Assembly: GCA_021234155.1 (NCBI GenBank)
Contig: JAJEKV010000030.1
Location: 17,162,003 to 17,226,002, forward strand
Direction: 5' to 3'
DNA length: 64,000 nt
From: Isoetes taiwanensis
Lineage: Eukaryota > Streptophyta > Lycopodiopsida > Isoetales > Isoetaceae
The translations under genes were made by a program, and so were the position numbers. How positions within the stretch are numbered: the first letter of the stretch is position 1; the number at the start of each line of letters is the position of its first letter. Of this stretch, positions 24,545 to 35,280 are shown one piece after another. The notes under the pieces are model-generated. The model saw only the letters and a program-made list of their open reading frames with translations, searched no databases and was not told the origin of the DNA.

Positions 24545-24821
24545 ATTCTTTCCTTTTTTTTTTTTTTTTTTTTTAATTTTTTTTTTAAATTTTTTTTTAT
24601 TTTTTTTTTTACCACGCCGCGCCGCGACGGCACGTCGCGACGCTGACGTCCGAAGTCACGCCTGAGCCACGCCTCAAGCTGACGTCTGAAGGACGCCGCC
24701 GATGATGTCGAGATGCGACATGTCCGCAACGACGCCTCGCGTGGCGACGCCGTCGGGCGTCGCGATAGACGCCGCCGTGACATCGCTATAGACGTCGCTA
24801 AATGACCCTTTTCTTGTTGTG
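24545..24821. repeat. Poly-T tract, sub-terminal repeats and right TIR of the CACTA-like element
   Basis: A 60-base T-rich run is followed by CGTCGC/GACGCC words and then the TIR ending TTTCTTGTTGTG at 24,821. The next three bases GCA are the target duplication. Confidence 0.8.
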
Positions 24822-24824
24822 GCA

Positions 24825-27266
24825 ATGGCTAAGTCCGACATTTGTGCGCCAAGATTCTTTGCCCTTTCCGACCGTCTCTCGAACGAAGGGCCATTTTGTT
24901 TGCCGAATCTACCGTGTCATCAAGGCTTTGACTTGACTACTGGCCGTAGTTTAAGGTATTAAACGAGCCAGCCCATCGGGAACTCGCTTTTTTTGTATTC
25001 AAAGCTTATTTTAAGCCTTCACGCGTTTTTTTACAGATGGAGGAGTCGATTAACCCGAAATCAGCTTTTAAACACGTCTATTAACGAGAACTGGAATGGT
25101 GCATTAGAAGAAAACTCGGCCTGGAAGATGCCGGATTGCTTGAAAGAGGTTGAATCTGACCAAGAGGTTCAATCACCGAACAAAAAGAAATTAAGGGCAG
25201 AGGCCAGAGCCAAAGGGGTTTCGCCAAAGAAGGTTTCCCCATTTCTAGAGGGTTCGGTGGACGGTCAGTGGGAGGAGGAGGCAGGGGATCAAGAAAATGG
25301 AGAACTTGGTGCCACAAAGGGCAGCGGGGATGCAGAGGAGGCCTTCAAAAATAATGTAGAATGCTTCAATGTAAATCCAGCTGAGGAATTGAAAGATTAC
25401 AGGTATGATCAGATTCAGAGAAGATGGCTTTGCCAAGTGGGCGACTGCCCCAAAACATTTAGCAGGAAGGTTGAATTGGAGAATCACAGGTTCCGGGTGC
25501 ATGCAATATATGAAAATTTCAGGGTTCCAGATGCACCAAGGGGCCGAATTCCCAAAAATAAAGCTGAGGTCAGGGTAAGAGACTATGGGAAGATCAGGAC
25601 GCAGAGGTCTCTTGATCCAGATTTCAAATTCAGCCACAATCTCACCAGGAAACTCCAAAGGGCAAGGGCAGCAGCTGAACGTATGGCAGATGACCAAATC
25701 GAGCTCGGCCTTCTCGATGAAACGGGCCGGACAGAGTTCATTAATCTGCAGGTGCGAAAAAAGGAGGCCCAAGAACTTGAAATGCAGGAAGAGCGTATCC
25801 GGGAGATAAAAGAAAGGATCAGGGGGCGGTATGGCAATTTACCAGACAAGGAATTGTTTGGTGAACTGAGCTCGAAAGCGCCAAATTGATGATGACGATG
25901 TGAGCAAAGAGTTAGAGGCTGCAAGGACCCTTGAATTTACTTCCCTCCTCCCAAAACCCGAAGTTCTATTACCCCACCGGCGTGCCCTAGGAAGCCGATG
26001 CGGTGTGGCCGTAAGAGGATTTTGCCTCGATGGCCCCGAACCATATTATTCACGAAGAAGAGGACAAGGAGCAAGAAAACGAAGAAGAGCATGCATCTGA
26101 AGATGAATTGGCTCCCCTCCCCAGCAAGATCAAATTGTTTTATTTGTATACGCTCGAACCCTTATTCTTTGAGAATGTATTATCCTATGACAGAGGGATC
26201 AGAAGGGAGCTTTGGCAGTTCAATTTGTCTTTAAATTATCCAATTGTGGTCGAGAGTCCTCTCTTGAAGGTGGGCAGCAAATCAACCGACGTAGAATTCC
26301 ATATCTCGAGTCGGTCGTCAAATTCTCCACTGTTGCAGGTGCCCCGGGTTCCGAGGATTCTGAGATCGATGCCGACTGTTTAGGGGCGTATTTACTGTAA
26401 GTGTGTAGCTCATATAGGATCTATTTTTTCACTGTAATCTAAGTTCAGCGTTTCAGGGTGCTTGCACACTCAATTCCGCCCCATAAACGATGTCACCATG
26501 TTCTCCTCCACCCTGCTGCTTTTGGCCTGTTCCTAAATGGTACCAAACCAGGCCTGTGTGGTGCCTACGAGCAGTTTGTCAAGCTAATTCCGGGATCCCC
26601 TTTTGGTAAGGCCGTGTGGAAAATCCAATATGCGCAGTTCTACTACATACCGGTTAATGCAAGGTAAATTGGGTTTGGAAAGTGGAATTTTTGTTGCATT
26701 TCTAGTTCTGGTTTGAATTGATTGCAGCTTGTCCTTTGCAGTGGCCATTGGAGCCTGTTCATTTTGGTGGCTGATCCTTTGGCATGCCAGAAACTCAATA
26801 AGCCTTGCCCATGCATATTGCATTTCGATTCCTTCGATCCCCTCCATGCTCCAATACGCGGGTTTATCACTTTGTGAGTGTAACATTTGCTAACTATACA
26901 TTCATGCCTATCTTCTAATGCCTTGACTTGCGTGGTTTTTTAAGTGATGTATTTAAGAGGTGGAGGCACGAGGCATCAGCATTGCATAATGCACCAGTTA
27001 TGTTGATGGAAGCTCCACAGCAGCACAACAACCAGGATTGTGGCATCTATGTCATTGGTTGTATGCAGAAATTCATCAGGGAAGTCTACAACAAGGAGAC
27101 AGATGTGAGTTATCATTGTCTTATCTTATGTCTTTTTTGGTTAGCAAATTTATGTAATGTTCATTTATAACCTACTTTCTTGGATGGTGATCAACCGGAC
27201 TGGTTTGCCAAAGAAGACATGGACAATTTGAGAACGAGCTTCTTGGTGATGCCGCAGGTTAAGTGA
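24825..27266 (+). CDS. MULE-borne C2H2 zinc-finger / Ulp1-type (C48) cysteine protease gene
   Basis: Exon 1 runs from ATG 24,825 to 24,955 (MAKSDICAPRFFALSDRLSN start) and joins in phase to 25,037. Exon 2 carries a C2H2 finger (CQVGDC, then H-x4-H in HRFRVH) and a charged helical region. Acidic sequence follows (HEEEDKEQENEEE). Exons 26,457-26,663, 26,742-26,873 and 26,945-27,104 form the protease. His is in ASGHWSLFIL, Asp in HFDSFDPL, and Gln and Cys in QQHNNQDCGIYVI. The last piece (about 27,171-27,266) ends FLVMPQVK. Ulp1 enzymes cleave SUMO-type conjugates. ULP-like genes ride in some plant MULEs, but their role there is unproven. Frame breaks near 25,880 and 26,000-26,100, another near 26,330-26,400, and no clear last acceptor suggest decay or sequence error. 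A CACTA element now separates the ATG from its promoter. Confidence 0.8.
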
Positions 27267-27499
27267 CCCGTAAATGCAGGAAAATCAACCTTCTACTTGC
27301 CGAGGGTAGCAACCAATTCGACGCCCCGGACCCGTTGATGCTAAATGGTCCATGATCCAAGTCTCCCCAAAACAGGAAAAAAATGTTGTTCCTTGTAAAA
27401 CATGTAAATACACTTTCCTATGTTTCTAAATATGGCAGTTTTTCGATGGTTAATTGAATTGGGAACTTGCTTTCCTTTTCTCTATTCTGGGTTCAACCT

Positions 27500-28330
27500 T
27501 GACTGAATTTGAACACATCTGGGATCTGAATTTGAACACCTCTGGGATCTGAATTTGAACACCTCTGGGATCCCGAAACTTGAATAGCTCTGGGATCCCG
27601 AAATTTGAACACCTCCGGGATCCCCAGGGAGCCAAACAATAAAACAACCATTAAAAAAAGACCTTGGGACCATTAAAAGACAAACCATTATAATGGTGAT
27701 CCCGGAGGTGGGGATCACCAACACGTGATCCCGTCCTCCGGGATCACCAGCTCGCGGACGGGAAAAAATTTAAAACCATGGGACCTTTGAACCTTGGAAT
27801 AAAAAAAAGTTAAAAAAAAAACCCGTCCGCCAGATGGTGATCCCGGGCCGGGATCACTAACATCGATCCGGCCTCTCCCGGATCACCACCTTCCCTTGGA
27901 CGGGAAAAATTTAAAACCATGGGATCTTTGAACCTTGGAATAAAAAAAAGTTAAAAAAAAACCCGTCCGCCAGATGGTGATCCCGGAGGTGTGGATCACC
28001 AACACGTGATCCCGTCCTCCGGGATCACCAGCTCGCGGACGGGAAAAAATTTAAAACCATGGGACCTTTGAACCTTGGAATAAAAAAAAGTTAAAAAAAA
28101 CCCGTCCATGGATGGTGATCCCGAGGTGGGGATCACTATCATCGATCCCGTCCTCCGGGATCACCAGCTCGCGGACGGGATCAAATTTAAAACCATGGGA
28201 CCTTTGAACCCTGGAATAAAAAAAAGTTAAAAAAAAACCCGTCCGCCAGATGGTGATCCCGGAGGTGGGGATCACCAACACGTGATCCCGTCCTCCGGGA
28301 TCACCAGTTCGTGGACGGGAAAAAATTAAA
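27500..28330. repeat. Five tandem 138-bp units carrying the MULE TIR palindrome
   Basis: Each unit has GGTGATCCCGGAGGTGGGGA, ATCACCAACACGTGATCCCG, CGGACGGG and TTTAAAACCATGGGACCTTT. The last word starts at about 27,768, 27,909, 28,047, 28,186 and 28,324 (period about 138). Upstream, 27,517-27,630 has four diverged short GGGATC words. The GATCCCGG...CCGGGATC core is the one found in the TIRs. Frames here reading VIPTSGIT come from the repeat. Confidence 0.9.
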
Positions 28331-28431
28331 AACCATTGGACCTTAGAACCTTGGAATAATAGAGGTTCCTAGCCATTGAAAAAAAAGTCCACTTTACCAC
28401 TTTACCATTACAAATTGAAATCAAGGGTTAA

Positions 28432-28480
28432 CCGTTGTACAACGGATAGTACAACGGTTGATTCTTGAGTCTATATATAT
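28432..28480 (+). promoter_or_regulatory. Palindromic box and TATA box ahead of the small MULE gene
   Basis: CCGTTGTACAACGG is a perfect 14-base palindrome at 28,432-28,445. It is followed by a half-repeat TACAACGG and, at about 28,472, CTATATATAT. The first ATG of the next gene lies about 75 bases beyond the TATA box, a normal distance for a plant core promoter with a short leader. Confidence 0.55.
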
Positions 28481-28546
28481 CCTTGCCTTTGTGGTTCTTG
28501 CTAGAAAGTAAGTTGGTTTCAATTGAGTTCAGTAGCTAAGTGACAG

Positions 28547-29145
28547 ATGGTGAGGACCCGACAACAGCTACAGCAGGGCAGTGCCATCAATGCCCACAGC
28601 CTTGAGGATATTCTCGTCCACTTGAATGAAATTCAGGAGTAAGTGGGGCTAGATCTCGCCCAACCCGACAGCATCAAAACGTTCCAAAGTATGCATGTTG
28701 TTGTCTTCCTTCACATTTATGTTCTACTTTCATACTAATCTTTTCAGCCATCTTTTCATGATCCCCTCATGCAGAGACCGTGGAGAATGGGGAATACAGA
28801 GAGACCCCTAGGCCTCTGGACAATGATCCCGGTCGGCCAAGCCACAGGGCATTGCTTTGGGAATTGAAGAAGTGCATTATCCAGGGCAAGGCTTTGAAGA
28901 ATTTGCTAGCTACGGACATTGTCTGGGAAGGCAACACCCTAAAAGCCTGCTTCGAGGAAATGTATGCTGCACGGAGGCTGCGAAAGAAGGTTCTAATTGG
29001 GCAAGTCCTAGAGGGGTCTGATCCATCCCTATGCGACATCTTCGATCACATCATGTGGACACTACCCTGTGGTGTGCCAGATGTAACTGCTGAGGACGTC
29101 CGGGCAGAAGGCATGGCAACAGTGCTTGATGTTGATTCAGAATGA
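28547..29145 (+). CDS. Small unrecognised gene of the MULE
   Basis: ATG 28,547 opens MVRTRQQLQQGSAINAHSLE and continues to a perfect GTAAGT donor at 28,639. The main coding block, about 28,775-29,145, reads RALLWELKKCIIQGKALKNL and ends in ATVLDVDSE. It is rich in charged helix-forming residues, with no motif I can name. The acceptors at 28,747 and 28,774 both give a frame one base off the long block, so either the donor differs or there is a 1-base error. A promoter-like region lies just upstream and TIR-type repeats lie on both sides, so it belongs to the element. It could be an accessory protein, as mudrB is in maize MuDR, but no similarity is claimed. Confidence 0.5.
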
Positions 29146-29600
29146 TTCGGAATTAGAATGTCAGTTTTAGGCCATTGTAAGGCCCCATTGTAACTTATGA
29201 TCCATTTGAAACATGCAAATGAATTGAATTAAACCATTGAAGCAAAGGAAATAAATAGACCATTTAAAATTACCATTGTACCTTGGGCTTAGAATTAAAA
29301 AATAATCCCGTCCGCCTGCTGGTGATCCCGGAGGTCGGGATCACCACACGTGATCCCATCCTCCGGGATCACCAGCAGGCGGACGGGATTAAATTGATAA
29401 CCTTAGAACCATGGTACCTTAGGGGGCGAAAAAAAATTAAAAAATAAATCCCGTCCTCCGGGATCACCAGCCCATTTACCATTTACATAACTTTACCATT
29501 ACATTTACCATTACATAACTTTACACTTTACCATTACATTACCATTACAGTTTTCCATTACATTACACTCTACCATAACATTACACTACCATTACACTTT
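29146..29600. repeat. Gene-free gap with a TIR-motif palindrome and ACCATTAC repeats
   Basis: 29,307-29,390 is a large inverted repeat. CCCGTCCGCCTGCTGGTGAT is mirrored by ATCACCAGCAGGCGGACGGG around paired GATCCCGGAGG/CCTCCGGGATC words. 29,470-29,600 is a local repeat of TTTACCATTACAT. Confidence 0.85.
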
Positions 29601-29638
29601 ACCATTACAGTCATGTTTCAAGTCCTAAAATTTGGGAA

Positions 29639-32275
29639 TCATGGTGCCTTGCAGGAAGCCTCCATCTCAACTTCCTTCCAACTCTTCCTTGCTTTCTTCA
29701 CCCTTTGTTTTCCAAGTTCTATCACTGGCTTCAGCCGTGACAAGCTAGTACCACAATTGACCTCCAAGGTAAGCTCAGGTAGACTTGATAGATTAGTGCT
29801 TGTGCCAGCTATGTGATCCATCTTCTCAAGTCTAAAGTCGAGCTGCCTCATGAGAGAATCGGTTGCAACTAAAATGTTAGGATCTTTTTGAGCCCTAGAC
29901 ATCACTCTAGCAATTACCTCCTCCAAGGATGCTTGAGTCTTCTTCAAGTCCACTTGACTGCTTGTTTGCAAGGGAGACTCTTCCCCTAGGCGTACTACCT
30001 CAAGCACCTCAGATCCCTGGTCTCCACAACTCTCTTGCACAGCTTCGTATGGCTTCAGGTGGTCCATGCCCCCACCTATTGTCCCATATTGGGAACCCAA
30101 GACCTGTAAGAGATCTTGATCCCTGTAATTGCCAAGCATTTGCATAACTTTCACTTGATGCTTACATAGATTACCCTTGGCTCCCCAAGGGCAATCACAA
30201 CATGCCCAATTCTTGTGTGCTCCAGCAACAAAATACGGGCCCTGTCCAAGAGTGCGCTCGGTTTGCACTTCAGCCTCACCCTCCTCGAAGTTGGTAAATG
30301 TGACTTGTTCGTCTGCAATATTCCGAGCGCCTCTAATTGCGCACTCTACTATTTGTTCCTGTGAGGTGTTTACTACAAATCCATGTTCCTTCATAGACCT
30401 AGAACATAGCTATATATCAATCATTTGCAAGGTAAATATGGTAAATATGCAAGGTAAATTAGACTAGGTAGTGGTATGTAAATGTTACCTCATGTAAGCC
30501 ATGTGTGTCTCCACATTGTTAGTGAGAATGTAGAGCAACCAGTCAATTCTCCTGCCTCGAAGTGCACGTTTACATATGCCTAGGCGCAACTTAAGGGCAG
30601 CATGCCATGCCTCTATGGCAGCATTGGTCTCTTGATTTGAGTGCATGTACATTCTTGTAGCCAATACCCATTCACAGATGTTCTTAGTCCACTCCTTACT
30701 CATGTAGGCCGACAATTTAGGGTATTGAGGATACTTCCTCACCAACTCTTCCAATCTCTTGATAGCTTCTTTCCTAACAGCTTCCCTGTACTCATGACCA
30801 TACTCGTTGTCCCCTACAGGACCCTCTGTCTTGTACATTATATTCCCTAGCTCCTTGAACATTTCATTTCTATGCACCTTACTCCTTACATTTTTGCTTA
30901 GCCACTTAATCCAGGCTCTCCTCACATGCCAAATGCATATTTGCACATGCACGTTTGGGAAGACCTACAAGTGCACAATGTCAGTCCATTGTGTTAGTGT
31001 TAGAAAGTATGCAAGAAAGTATGGCAAGAAAGTATACAAGAAAGTATACTTACATTTTTTACCGCCTTGATCTCAGCATCAGCATCGTCAGTAATGATGC
31101 AAGAAGGGTGCCAATCCGGATCATCCAGGCATAATGAATCCTTTAGTGCTTTCAACCACTTAGTATAGCCCTAGTTTTTTGAGAATTGGTTATGACATAT
31201 GCCAATGGCAAGCCATTGCAATGGTCATCGAAGGCAGTGTAAAAAGATAGTACCTGGATAATAGAAATCAATAGCTCACATTGGATCTAGAATTGAAATG
31301 CTATAGAATTGGACTATGGAAAAGATCTAGAATGGAAATGAACACAAAGTAGTGTACCTCTTGTCATTAGTTTTGAAGGTTGCATCCATGCAAATGGCCC
31401 TATTCTTTCCAAACTTCAGCATTGCCTCTCTTTGGATTGGAGTCATCACTCCCAATTGGAACGTGTCACCATGTTCATACAAGAACACGGACTCTAGATG
31501 TTGTTGCACCCACATGTTGATGCTAGTGGGAAGGTCTTCATGTAGCTTCCAAGTGTTTCTAACAACACTCTTCTCAATGTTGTAAACATCCCGGATCTTC
31601 AGCATGTCATCCCTACACATACTATCCTTGCCATGAACATCTAGTTTAAATCTCCACCTCTCCTCGTGCATGTTCATAACACTTCGTGGGGTGTGCCAAT
31701 GCACGAGCTTTTCTCTAACCCATTCCCTCAATTCCTGAGAGATCCACGGTGCTAGCTTGAATCTGATCCCTTTCTCTATGTCAGCAAATTTACCATGGCA
31801 AGGCTCACCTTGGAGATTTCTATGCTCAAACCCATAATAAGTAACTTGCGAGCATTCTGGGAGAAGGTAGAGTTGCCTAATGGTAAAATGGCATTGGCAG
31901 CCCCTACGCACACTCTCACCCCTCTCAATTCTTTTCCTGCGTGTGCCAGGTTGACGTGGTCCATTAGCAACCAGGTGAGTGTTCAAAGTCTTGTCCTGGG
32001 GACCATATGTGCACCAATACCTAGTTTGAGTGTTCAAAATTAGTGCATGAAAGTAGTGCATGTACATCTAAGAAATAAATATACTTCTGCTACAATGTTT
32101 TCTACTACAGAAACAAAAACAACAGTAAACTAGAGGATAGGGTTTTAGAAATACATACCTTTTCATAGTTAAATAAGAATCCCTGGTTGGCCTCTTTAGC
32201 ACCCTCTCGGGATTGGAACTCCTTAAGTAGAAGCTGCACGGTGCCACACAATTTCTTTACTCTCCAAGAATGAAG
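29639..32275 (-). CDS. MULE (MuDR/mudrA-type) transposase
   Basis: The minus-strand exons run as follows. A: about 32,275-32,159 (KEFQSREGAKEANQGFLF). B: 32,020-31,358, with RRGCQCHF and the first catalytic Asp in NRAICMDATFKTNDKR. C: 31,253-31,054, with AFDDHCNGLPLAYVIT and the second Asp in HPSCIITDDADAEIK. D: 30,964-30,489, with VQICIWHVRRAW, the C/H motif of MULE transposases, and the acidic helical region. E: 30,398-29,639, with a SWIM zinc finger (CDCPWGAKGNLCKH). The protein cuts and inserts the element by binding the TIRs. Frame breaks in exon C (about 31,220 and 31,160) and at the A/B junction mean this copy may be non-functional, or the sequence carries small errors. Further 5' exons may lie at 32,280-32,750. 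Confidence 0.88.
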
Positions 32276-32754
32276 TCTTCAACCCGGTTTGTTGGGAAGT
32301 AGCAGATCCACACAAGCATTTCTCCACCTCCCTGTACAGAAGGAACCTGGTGCTCTTCTGGAAACCAGTGTAGGTTGCTGTGGTCGAAAATGCCATTGGG
32401 GGGTGACTCCACATGTATTTCTGCACGCAGCTGGGAATGGCGAGAAAGGGAGCTCAGATATACGTTTCTTAACTCCTAAAAATAATCTTAAGCAGATAGA
32501 TACCTGTGCTATCTTCTCCTCCAGCCCCCAATCGTCCATAGCTGCCAGGGGCCGCTTCGAACATCCGTCTGTGCATATGCAGCAGCACAGAGAAATTCTG
32601 GAAGACAAATGTGGGATCCCGGAGGGTGGTTTCCGACATCCGAGGTGTCCAGATCTTAATGGTTGGTCCGTGCATGGGCTGACATGTTCAAAACCAGCCG
32701 CACGATCCGTCCACGCCCGCTGCCCCACCGTCGATTTTCATGCATAAAGTACGT
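32276..32754 (-). other. Likely 5' part of the transposase gene, unresolved
   Basis: The stretch is open in more than one minus-strand frame (for example a block encoding MDDWGLEEKIAQ near 32,510). It sits between the recognised exons and the right TIR, where the promoter and first exons are expected. An isolated TIR-type word GGGATCCCGGAGGG lies at about 32,611. I cannot fix exons. Confidence 0.35.
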
Positions 32755-33453
32755 GGGGTAGGGAATCACGCGGCCGATATCGGACCGCCGATATCGGCCC
32801 CACGGTGGTGATCCCGGAGGCGGGGATAACGCGGCTGATATCGGACCGCCGATATCAGCCGTGCGTGTGGTGATCCCGGAGGAGGGAATCACACCAGATA
32901 TCGAACCCGGCGGGCAGCATGGTCCCACGGCCCACGGTGGTGATCCCGGAGGCGGGGATAACGCGGCCGATATCGGACCGCCGATATCGGCCCCAGGGTG
33001 GTGATCCCGGAGGCGGGGATAACGCGGCTGATATCGGACCGCCGATATCAGCCGTGCATGTGGTGATCCCGGAGGAGGGAATCACGACCTCAGGTATCGG
33101 TGATCCCGGAGGCCGGGATCTCCACGGCTGATTTCGGTACCGTTATCGGCCACTGCGGTGACGGTGATCCCGGAGGCCGGGATCTCCATGGCGGATTTCG
33201 GTACCGTTATCGGCCACAGCTTGGGGATCCCGGAGGCCGGGATCACAAGATGGTGATCCCGGAGGCGGGGAACACCACGGACGGCCCGGATAAGGCCGCT
33301 GGGGCTGACGCCCAGATTTCGTGTCGCCACGGGTGGCGACGGGTGAAAACGGGGGTCCCGAACGGATTCCGCCGAAAGCCCTCGGTGGTGATACCGGAGG
33401 CCGGTATTTTTTCCTCCGGGATCCCCGAAACCAGGGTAAGACTATCCTGAGCC
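32755..33453. repeat. Right terminal inverted repeat of the MULE
   Basis: This has the same words as the left arm in inverted order: GCGGCCGATATCGGACCGCC units, then GGTGATCCCGGAGGCCGGGA units, ending ACTATCCTGAGCC. It is better preserved than the left arm in its inner part, with clean about 110-bp sub-repeats at 32,770-33,070. Confidence 0.92.
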
Positions 33454-33462
33454 GCATTGCTG
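33454..33462. repeat. 9-bp target-site duplication, right copy (GCATTGCTG)
   Basis: This is identical to 11,827-11,835. Removing the element leaves CCGTTATTGCATTGCTGGTG, a continuous non-coding sequence. Confidence 0.92.
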
Positions 33463-34514
33463 GTGCAAGGTCAAGTTTCAACGGCGAAAAGGTGACACGA
33501 TTGGGTAACGAGGTGGCATTGCATTAAGATTGCGCAGGCAGACATTAAATGATGGCCTAATTAAAAAGATTTGGTAGAGGTAATGTTCGCCAGAGGCCCC
33601 TACGCTGGTAAGGACTGGGCGAGCCCGCAAGGCGAAGCCCTATCCGCATTCCCCGCAAGGGCTCCGGGGGCTTAACATTTCCTCACGTAAAGTTCAGGAA
33701 GATATTTCTTGCCACGTGGCGCCATCGTAGCCACAAAATGTTGATTACTCCGTTATCAGCCATCATCGGAGGAGATGAAGCCAACATCGGAGGAGAGGAA
33801 GCGATTATCTGTTGTAATCTAGGCCTGAAATATGGTGAAATATCTTCCCCCTGAACTTTACGAAAAAATAATAGGAGAGGTAAAGTTCAGGCGGCCATCT
33901 AATCTTCTCTCCCTTCCTTCTGGCGTCTTACTGCGCCGGACTGTATGGTGGAGCCAGCTATGGCCGCTGGAGGGAGTCTGCAGACTGGAATCCAGTCATG
34001 GTGCTACCCTTAGCGGATGTTGCTGCATAAACTAAGGCTTAACACATCCAATTTTCTGCTGTAGAATGTTATTTCGAGCTTAAAGCTTGTGTTTGGTGCT
34101 CATTGTGAAGTGCTTATGTTATGCCATCGGATATATAAAATTTCACATCACACAGACAAGTTTTTTTTCCAAAGAATTGGAAGGACCACTGGGGCAGTGT
34201 TATCATAATGATCTTGTTTTCCTGCTTCAAAACTTTAATCGGTCTTTTCAGGCAAGTGATATATTTGTAAGAATGCAAGTTATTTTGGGCTGCAAAATTA
34301 CACTTCTATCACAGATTTTGACAACAACTCGGAAACATTTTTCCGACCCGAGCAGCAAAATGGACATGCATTTTCGGCCTCCAATCTCAAGCTTGGCTAT
34401 AATCCGTGTCTTTCACTTCTTGAAATCAGCTTGCAGGATTGAGCTTAGTTTTGAGCTTTGTTTAAGGCAATATTTACAGAGGTCTGAGATAGAGCAAATC
34501 CCCTTCTTACGCAG
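33463..34514. other. Flank of the MULE with a short inverted repeat; no gene recognised
   Basis: CACGTAAAGTTCAGGAAGAT at 33,684 is mirrored by ATCTTCCCCCTGAACTTTAC at about 33,842, about 24-base arms with a two-base insertion and about 130 bases between them. A third half-copy lies at about 33,877. It may be the two ends of a MITE. 34,100-34,510 is AT-rich, intron-like sequence leading to an AG acceptor at 34,514. Confidence 0.5.
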
Positions 34515-34663
34515 GCCCGAATGGGCTGACATTGAAGCAGTTCCCCAGAATGATGGGCACAAGCGAGTTGTTGCTATTATGTACATAAGGAAGTTTCAGG
34601 CAGTATTGCGTTACTTCAGAGCTATTTTTGCCAAGAATGAGTGCTCCCCAAGGTCTCTCAGCT
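34515..34663 (+). pseudogene. Captured exon of protein farnesyltransferase/geranylgeranyltransferase alpha subunit
   Basis: After the acceptor TTACGCAG the frame encodes RPEWADIEAVPQNDG and then FQAVLRYFRAIFAKNECSPR. This matches the N-terminal part of plant FNTA (EWSDVVPLTQDDG and YFRAIYFSDERSPRAL in Arabidopsis). That subunit is shared by the cytosolic CaaX prenyltransferases. Only this exon is present. The frame ends in a stop soon after SPRSLS and none of the TPR-like repeats follow. It is a fragment, probably captured or transposed like its neighbours. Confidence 0.8.
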
Positions 34664-35280
34664 GAAATATCATTCAGAAAATGTCCAGATAATATCTTCT
34701 TTTGGACAGTTCGTGGTAGGCTATTTGGAACACAAAGCTGCTTCAAATCATGTTGAAGAAGCCATTGTTGACCTACTGCTGACTCCACTTCAGATTAAGT
34801 GCTCTAAACTGTATTGAAGTGTGGAAGGCTATTTCCTTCATCGAAGTTCTCTCAGGGTTTCTGGCAGTATTATGAACGATAAGAACATGAATGATAGAGA
34901 ACTTTTGCAGTTCTGGGCAACATGTATGGCTATAGAAGTCCTGCTCATGGGCTCCCTCTGGCCCCTTCTCTGTGGGAATCATTACCTAGGAGCAATCTTG
35001 CTTGGGAATTACAGAGGCCTTTTGGTCATAGAGAATTATAGGATCAAGATCCTTAAGGTAATGAACTGAAGCAGATATTTGTTCATGTGTGGGCATGCTG
35101 ATGAAGAACGAGACATTTGCAATCAAGCTTTAGTGCTGCTTCAGTAATAAGGTCATCGGCTCCATTTGAAACCTTGAAAAGTAAGCTGCTACTTTAGATA
35201 TCAATTTTTATTTATTCATGTAGGGTCACTTATATGCACCTACGCATTCAGCATTCAGAAATATAATTCCACATATGTAG
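34664..35280. other. Coding-like remnants not identified
   Basis: About 34,680-34,815 stays open (encoding FGQFVVGYLEHKAASNHVEE, DLLLTPLQIKCSKLY) and 34,900-35,070 is also open, but I cannot name either. By company they are probably further captured exons. Confidence 0.35.

Larger units (their letters stand above)
12926..24821. mobile_element. 11.9-kb CACTA-like element (CACAA termini), non-autonomous
   Basis: The left end CACAACAAGAGAATGGACAT and following bases, and the inverted right end, agree at 26 of 29 positions, both continuing into TTTAGCGACG. The flanking GCA at 12,923-12,925 and 24,822-24,824 is a 3-bp duplication. Plant CACTA elements commonly start CACTACAAGAAAA and have TTTAGCGACG-type sub-terminal repeats. 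Here the fourth base is A. No TNPA/TNPD-like transposase is recognisable. The interior is mostly a 1.12-kb macrosatellite. Confidence 0.85.
11836..33453. mobile_element. 21.6-kb Mutator-like element (MULE) with long TIRs
   Basis: The element starts GGCTCAGGATAGTCTTATCC and ends with the reverse complement. The outer about 70 bases of the two ends differ at a single position, and an exact 9-bp duplication GCATTGCTG flanks both sides. It contains a MULE transposase gene on the minus strand (29,639-32,275), a C2H2/Ulp1-protease gene (24,825-27,266) and a small gene (28,547-29,145) on the plus strand. Without the nested CACTA element (12,926-24,821, plus its 3-bp duplication) it would be about 9.7 kb. 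MULEs that carry a ULP-like gene are known in plants (Kaonashi-type). The near-identical outer ends and the exact duplication point to a fairly recent insertion. Confidence 0.93.

Noticed and set aside
32289-32747. Plus-strand 152-residue frame opposite the MULE transposase 5' part
   Set aside because: No domain and no splice context. The minus strand is the coding strand of the element's transposase here.
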